A stretch of DNA of 7,199 nucleotides. Origin: an uncultured bacterium (lineage in GTDB: Bacteria > Bacillota_I > Bacilli_A > RF39 > UBA660). Positions 5,310 to 7,199 of the stretch are shown here, in pieces. The position numbers and the translations under genes are program-made. Every line of letters starts with the position of its first letter. Position 1 is the first letter of the stretch. A model generated the notes under the pieces. It saw only the letters and a list, made by a program, of their open reading frames with translations, was not told where the DNA came from and ran no database searches. The DNA lies in contig OMUM01000133.1 in NCBI GenBank assembly GCA_900314225.1, forward strand, positions 1-7,199, written 5' to 3'.

Positions 5310-5895
5310 CTCTTTTTACTAAAATATTACTAATTTTTAGTATATCATAAATAATAATCAACGCAACACCTATAAAGAAAAGTATAAAAACATTAGATGG
5401 TCTTTTAAAGAAATCTTGAATATAACCAATTTTAGGTATAACAAATAAAACCTTACCATATATTTGATTAGTTAAAACAGTTGATTTATCTGCTACTAAA
5501 TTATTATCTCCCTTAGTAGTATAAATAGAATTATCTACACTTACATTCTTTTTATCAATAATTCTATGAGTTATAGTAAGACCTCTATAATTAATATTAC
5601 TAGAAGAAAAACTAATAATATCACCAACTTTATATTTATCTTTATCAATTCTTTTAACAACAATACCATCATTTATATTTATTGTTGGAACCATACTTTG
5701 AGAAACTATTACATAGCCATTAAATAAAGGACTCTTCTTACTATTACTATTTAAATTAAAAAACAAATCACCAAAATATATTACTAAAATAATACCTATT
5801 AAAATCAAAAAACAAATTATAGAAATAATAAATGATTTACCAACAAAAGATAAAATATATTTTAACATATTTGTATTTTTCTTAGTTTCTTCCAT
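5296..5895 (-). CDS. sipW: ER-type signal peptidase I, SipW-like
   Basis: This is a membrane serine protease that removes signal peptides from exported proteins on the outer face of the membrane. Residues about 21-41 and 168-186 form two membrane segments. The catalytic box SQSMVPTI (65-72, Ser67) is followed by KVGDIISF (89-96), box D THRIID (109-114) and TKGDNN (127-132). His110 replaces the general-base Lys of ordinary bacterial signal peptidases, which is the hallmark of the ER/archaeal/SipW class. The 199-aa length with a C-terminal membrane anchor also fits. In Bacillus subtilis SipW processes TasA and TapA in the biofilm operon; here two paralogous anchored proteins lie directly upstream and are likely substrates. 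A GGTGAT site precedes ATG 5895. The symbol denotes the class, not proven orthology. Confidence 0.9.
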   Translation of the reverse strand: MEETKKNTNMLKYILSFVGKSFIISIICFLILIGIILVIYFGDLFFNLNSNSKKSPLFNGYVIVSQSMVPTININDGIVVKRIDKDKYKVGDIISFSSSNINYRGLTITHRIIDKKNVSVDNSIYTTKGDNNLVADKSTVLTNQIYGKVLFVIPKIGYIQDFFKRPSNVFILFFIGVALIIIYDILKISNILVKRERVS

Positions 5896-5916
5896 TATAT
5901 ATCACCAACTAAATTT

Positions 5917-5946
5917 ATTATAATACCTAGTATAAAAAAATCTATA
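5917..5946 (-). promoter_or_regulatory. Weak promoter candidate for the signal peptidase gene
   Basis: A TATAAT box (minus strand, 5917-5922) lies 21 nt before the ATG. The -35 is poor: TATAGA at 5941-5946 with an 18-nt spacer. A short inverted repeat (AGTATA...TATACT, 5929-5948) lies across the -35 and spacer. Support is the perfect -10 plus a terminator-like hairpin just upstream, which would otherwise leave the gene with reduced transcription. Confidence 0.35.
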
Positions 5947-5956
5947 CTTATAAAAT

Positions 5957-5986
5957 AAAAAAGAAGTAAACTTTACACCTCTTTTT
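5957..5986 (-). terminator. Likely terminator after the 198-aa surface protein gene
   Basis: Just after the TAA stop the minus strand can fold AAAGAGGTGTAA against TTACTTCTTT-type sequence around a tight AGT loop, with one T-T mismatch and two G-T wobbles, ending in a T-rich tail (six T, then ATTTT). The pairing is moderate, so it may attenuate transcription into sipW instead of stopping it. Confidence 0.5.
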
Positions 5987-5987
5987 A

Positions 5988-6584
5988 TTATGCTTTACCA
6001 TTTATTAAAACAGCAACTGAGTAATTTCCACTTTGCATCAAACATGTATCACTCATCCATAATCTTAAACGATAATTAGTCGTTTCATCTTTACTTATTT
6101 CATTCTTATATAAAATCATACTACCTTTTTTAGAACCTAATTTAGAATCAGCAGTAATACCCTTAAAATTAGTTGGTCCAAATACTTTTTCATATGTACC
6201 ATCTACTTCTTTTTCTAAATAAATTTTAATATCTGAATCATTAATAGTTGATAAACCCCTATTTTTTTCAATAGAAATTTCATAATTAACATTACTTGCT
6301 TTATTTAAATCAACTTTTACTGAAAAATCAAAATATGAGCCATCAGTATTATTTTTTATACCAACAATATCAGAAGTAGGTGTCATACCATTAATAGTTA
6401 AACCAGAAGTATTTCCAGTATAATTTAATATAATATTTCCACCCTTTAATTTCTCATTAACTACTTTTGGCTTTTTATTATGCACAATAGAAAAACCCAT
6501 TATTAAAAAGATTGCTAAAAAGCAACATATTGAACAAGCAATTATCCAAAATTTCTTTGATAGTTTTTTACTTTCATCACTCAT
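5988..6584 (-). CDS. Membrane-anchored or secreted protein, possible SipW substrate (TasA-like fold suspected)
   Basis: I do not recognise a named family. The 198-aa product has a short basic N-terminus (about 1-11), one hydrophobic segment (about 12-33, with Cys17, Cys20 and Cys21) and a polar extracytoplasmic domain predicted from its alternating pattern to be mostly beta strand. Residues 86-106 (FDFSVKVDLNKASNVNYEISI) and 156-179 (MILYKNEISKD...YRLRLWMSD) parallel the upstream 194-aa protein, so the two are paralogues. GFS at residues 30-32 is a possible cleavage site, but an uncleaved anchor is equally possible. The gene begins 2 nt after its paralogue, with a GAGGAG site inside that gene's last codons, and precedes a SipW-like peptidase. 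A TasA/camelysin-like surface or fibre protein is a reasonable guess. Confidence 0.8.
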   Translation of the reverse strand: MSDESKKLSKKFWIIACSICCFLAIFLIMGFSIVHNKKPKVVNEKLKGGNIILNYTGNTSGLTINGMTPTSDIVGIKNNTDGSYFDFSVKVDLNKASNVNYEISIEKNRGLSTINDSDIKIYLEKEVDGTYEKVFGPTNFKGITADSKLGSKKGSMILYKNEISKDETTNYRLRLWMSDTCLMQSGNYSVAVLINGKA

Positions 6585-6586
6585 AT

Positions 6587-7171
6587 TTAAACACTCCTCA
6601 CATATATATCAAATGAAAAGCATTCTTTATCTTTATTAATTGAATATAAATCAGAAACCCATACACGTAATTTAAATTTTTCTTTACTTTGATTTTTAAT
6701 AGTTCCAGAATATAAAAGTTTTGCATTAGGTTTATCACTTAAAACAGGTAAAGAAGCAAATGATGGTAATTTATTTTCTTTAAATCCGTCTAATGGCTCA
6801 TCTTTAGAATTTGTTAAATAAAATATTACATAACTTTTGTCAATTACTTTTTCACATTTATTATTTTCTTTTAAATAAACTTCATATGTAATATTTTTTG
6901 AATAATTATTCTCAATAGTAAACTCATTATAACCATGTATTTTATCTTCAATATTAGAGCCATCATATTGTTTACCAAGTTCATTTGAAATTGGTAAAGT
7001 ATTCTCTAAATAAACATTTTTTGAAGTCTTAAAACTAGTATCTAAAACATACTTCTTATTTTTATTATCTTGGGCAGTTTTATACAATGAAGTAAATGCA
7101 AAAGACAAAACAAACATAACTAAAACTACAATTAATGCTAAAACAAGTTGTTTCCTATCTTTTCTAACCAT
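6587..7171 (-). CDS. Membrane-anchored or secreted protein, paralogue of the adjacent 198-aa protein
   Basis: I do not recognise a named family. The 194-aa product has a basic start (MVRKDRKQ), a hydrophobic segment (about 9-26) ending in SFAF, where SFA could be a signal peptidase site, and an extracytoplasmic domain. Residues about 83-100 (EFTIENNYSKNITYEVYL) and 151-174 (KLLYSGTIKN...FKLRVWVSD), followed by a final strand FSFDIYVRSV, match the layout of the downstream 198-aa protein. Two cysteines (106 and 184) lie in the outer domain and could form a disulphide. The ATG at 7171 has only a GGTTGGTG-type site. The gene is co-transcribed with its paralogue (2-nt gap) and probably with the SipW-like peptidase. 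Whether further members lie upstream cannot be seen. Confidence 0.78.
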   Translation of the reverse strand: MVRKDRKQLVLALIVVLVMFVLSFAFTSLYKTAQDNKNKKYVLDTSFKTSKNVYLENTLPISNELGKQYDGSNIEDKIHGYNEFTIENNYSKNITYEVYLKENNKCEKVIDKSYVIFYLTNSKDEPLDGFKENKLPSFASLPVLSDKPNAKLLYSGTIKNQSKEKFKLRVWVSDLYSINKDKECFSFDIYVRSV

Positions 7172-7199
7172 ATCAACACCAACCTATTATCAAAAAAAG

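Noticed and set aside
5929..5948. Inverted repeat AGTATA...TATACT before sipW as an operator
   Set aside because: Only 6 bp per arm, all but one base A/T; too weak to call alone, so it is only mentioned with the promoter.
7172..7199. T run at the right edge (minus strand CTTTTTTTGATAA) as the tail of an upstream terminator
   Set aside because: Only 28 bases are visible and the would-be stem lies outside the window.

Overview
This window comes from an AT-rich (about one quarter G+C by eye) Gram-positive-type bacterium of the Bacillota. The signs are the Bacilli/Clostridia gene order rsmA-yabG-veg ... spoVG ... yabP-yabQ-divIC ... tilS-ftsH, the sporulation genes yabG, yabP and yabQ, strong AGGAGG-type ribosome binding sites, and long T-tracts. 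TGA is used as a stop (yabG, yabP) and TGG encodes Trp, so the standard bacterial code applies and not the Mycoplasma code. I cannot assign a genus; a streamlined, uncultured low-GC Bacilli or Clostridia lineage fits best.

Every gene is on the minus strand, so transcription runs from high to low coordinates. Region A (about 5296-7171) is a small secretion module: two paralogous membrane-anchored or secreted proteins (194 and 198 aa) followed by an ER-type (SipW-like) signal peptidase with a Ser/His dyad. It resembles the TasA/SipW biofilm-fibre arrangement, though the two proteins are not recognisable as TasA itself. Region B (3411-5251) holds rsmA (16S rRNA dimethyltransferase), then yabG (spore-coat protease) and veg, which overlap by 4 nt. 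Region C (3147-3410) is an extremely AT-rich spacer (about 9% G+C over 3181-3410) that ends in a likely spoVG promoter and a 5' hairpin. Region D (1-3146) holds spoVG with a clear intrinsic terminator, yabP-yabQ (4-nt overlap), divIC, tilS and the first 153 codons of ftsH, which runs off the left edge.

The order matches the Bacillus subtilis rsmA-to-ftsH segment, but most intervening genes (ispE, purR, glmU, prs, pth, mfd, spoVT, spoIIE, hpt and others) are absent here, so the locus is strongly compressed. Housekeeping genes (rsmA, divIC, tilS, ftsH) alternate with sporulation genes. The DNA shows how these are separated: terminators lie over the stop codons of rsmA, spoVG and probably sipW, and yabG and yabP each begin just after such a terminator with the same promoter-like element (ACTATT, 13 nt, CATATAT). 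No RNA genes, CRISPR arrays, insertion sequences or prophage genes were seen, and no gene-free stretch exceeds 300 bases.
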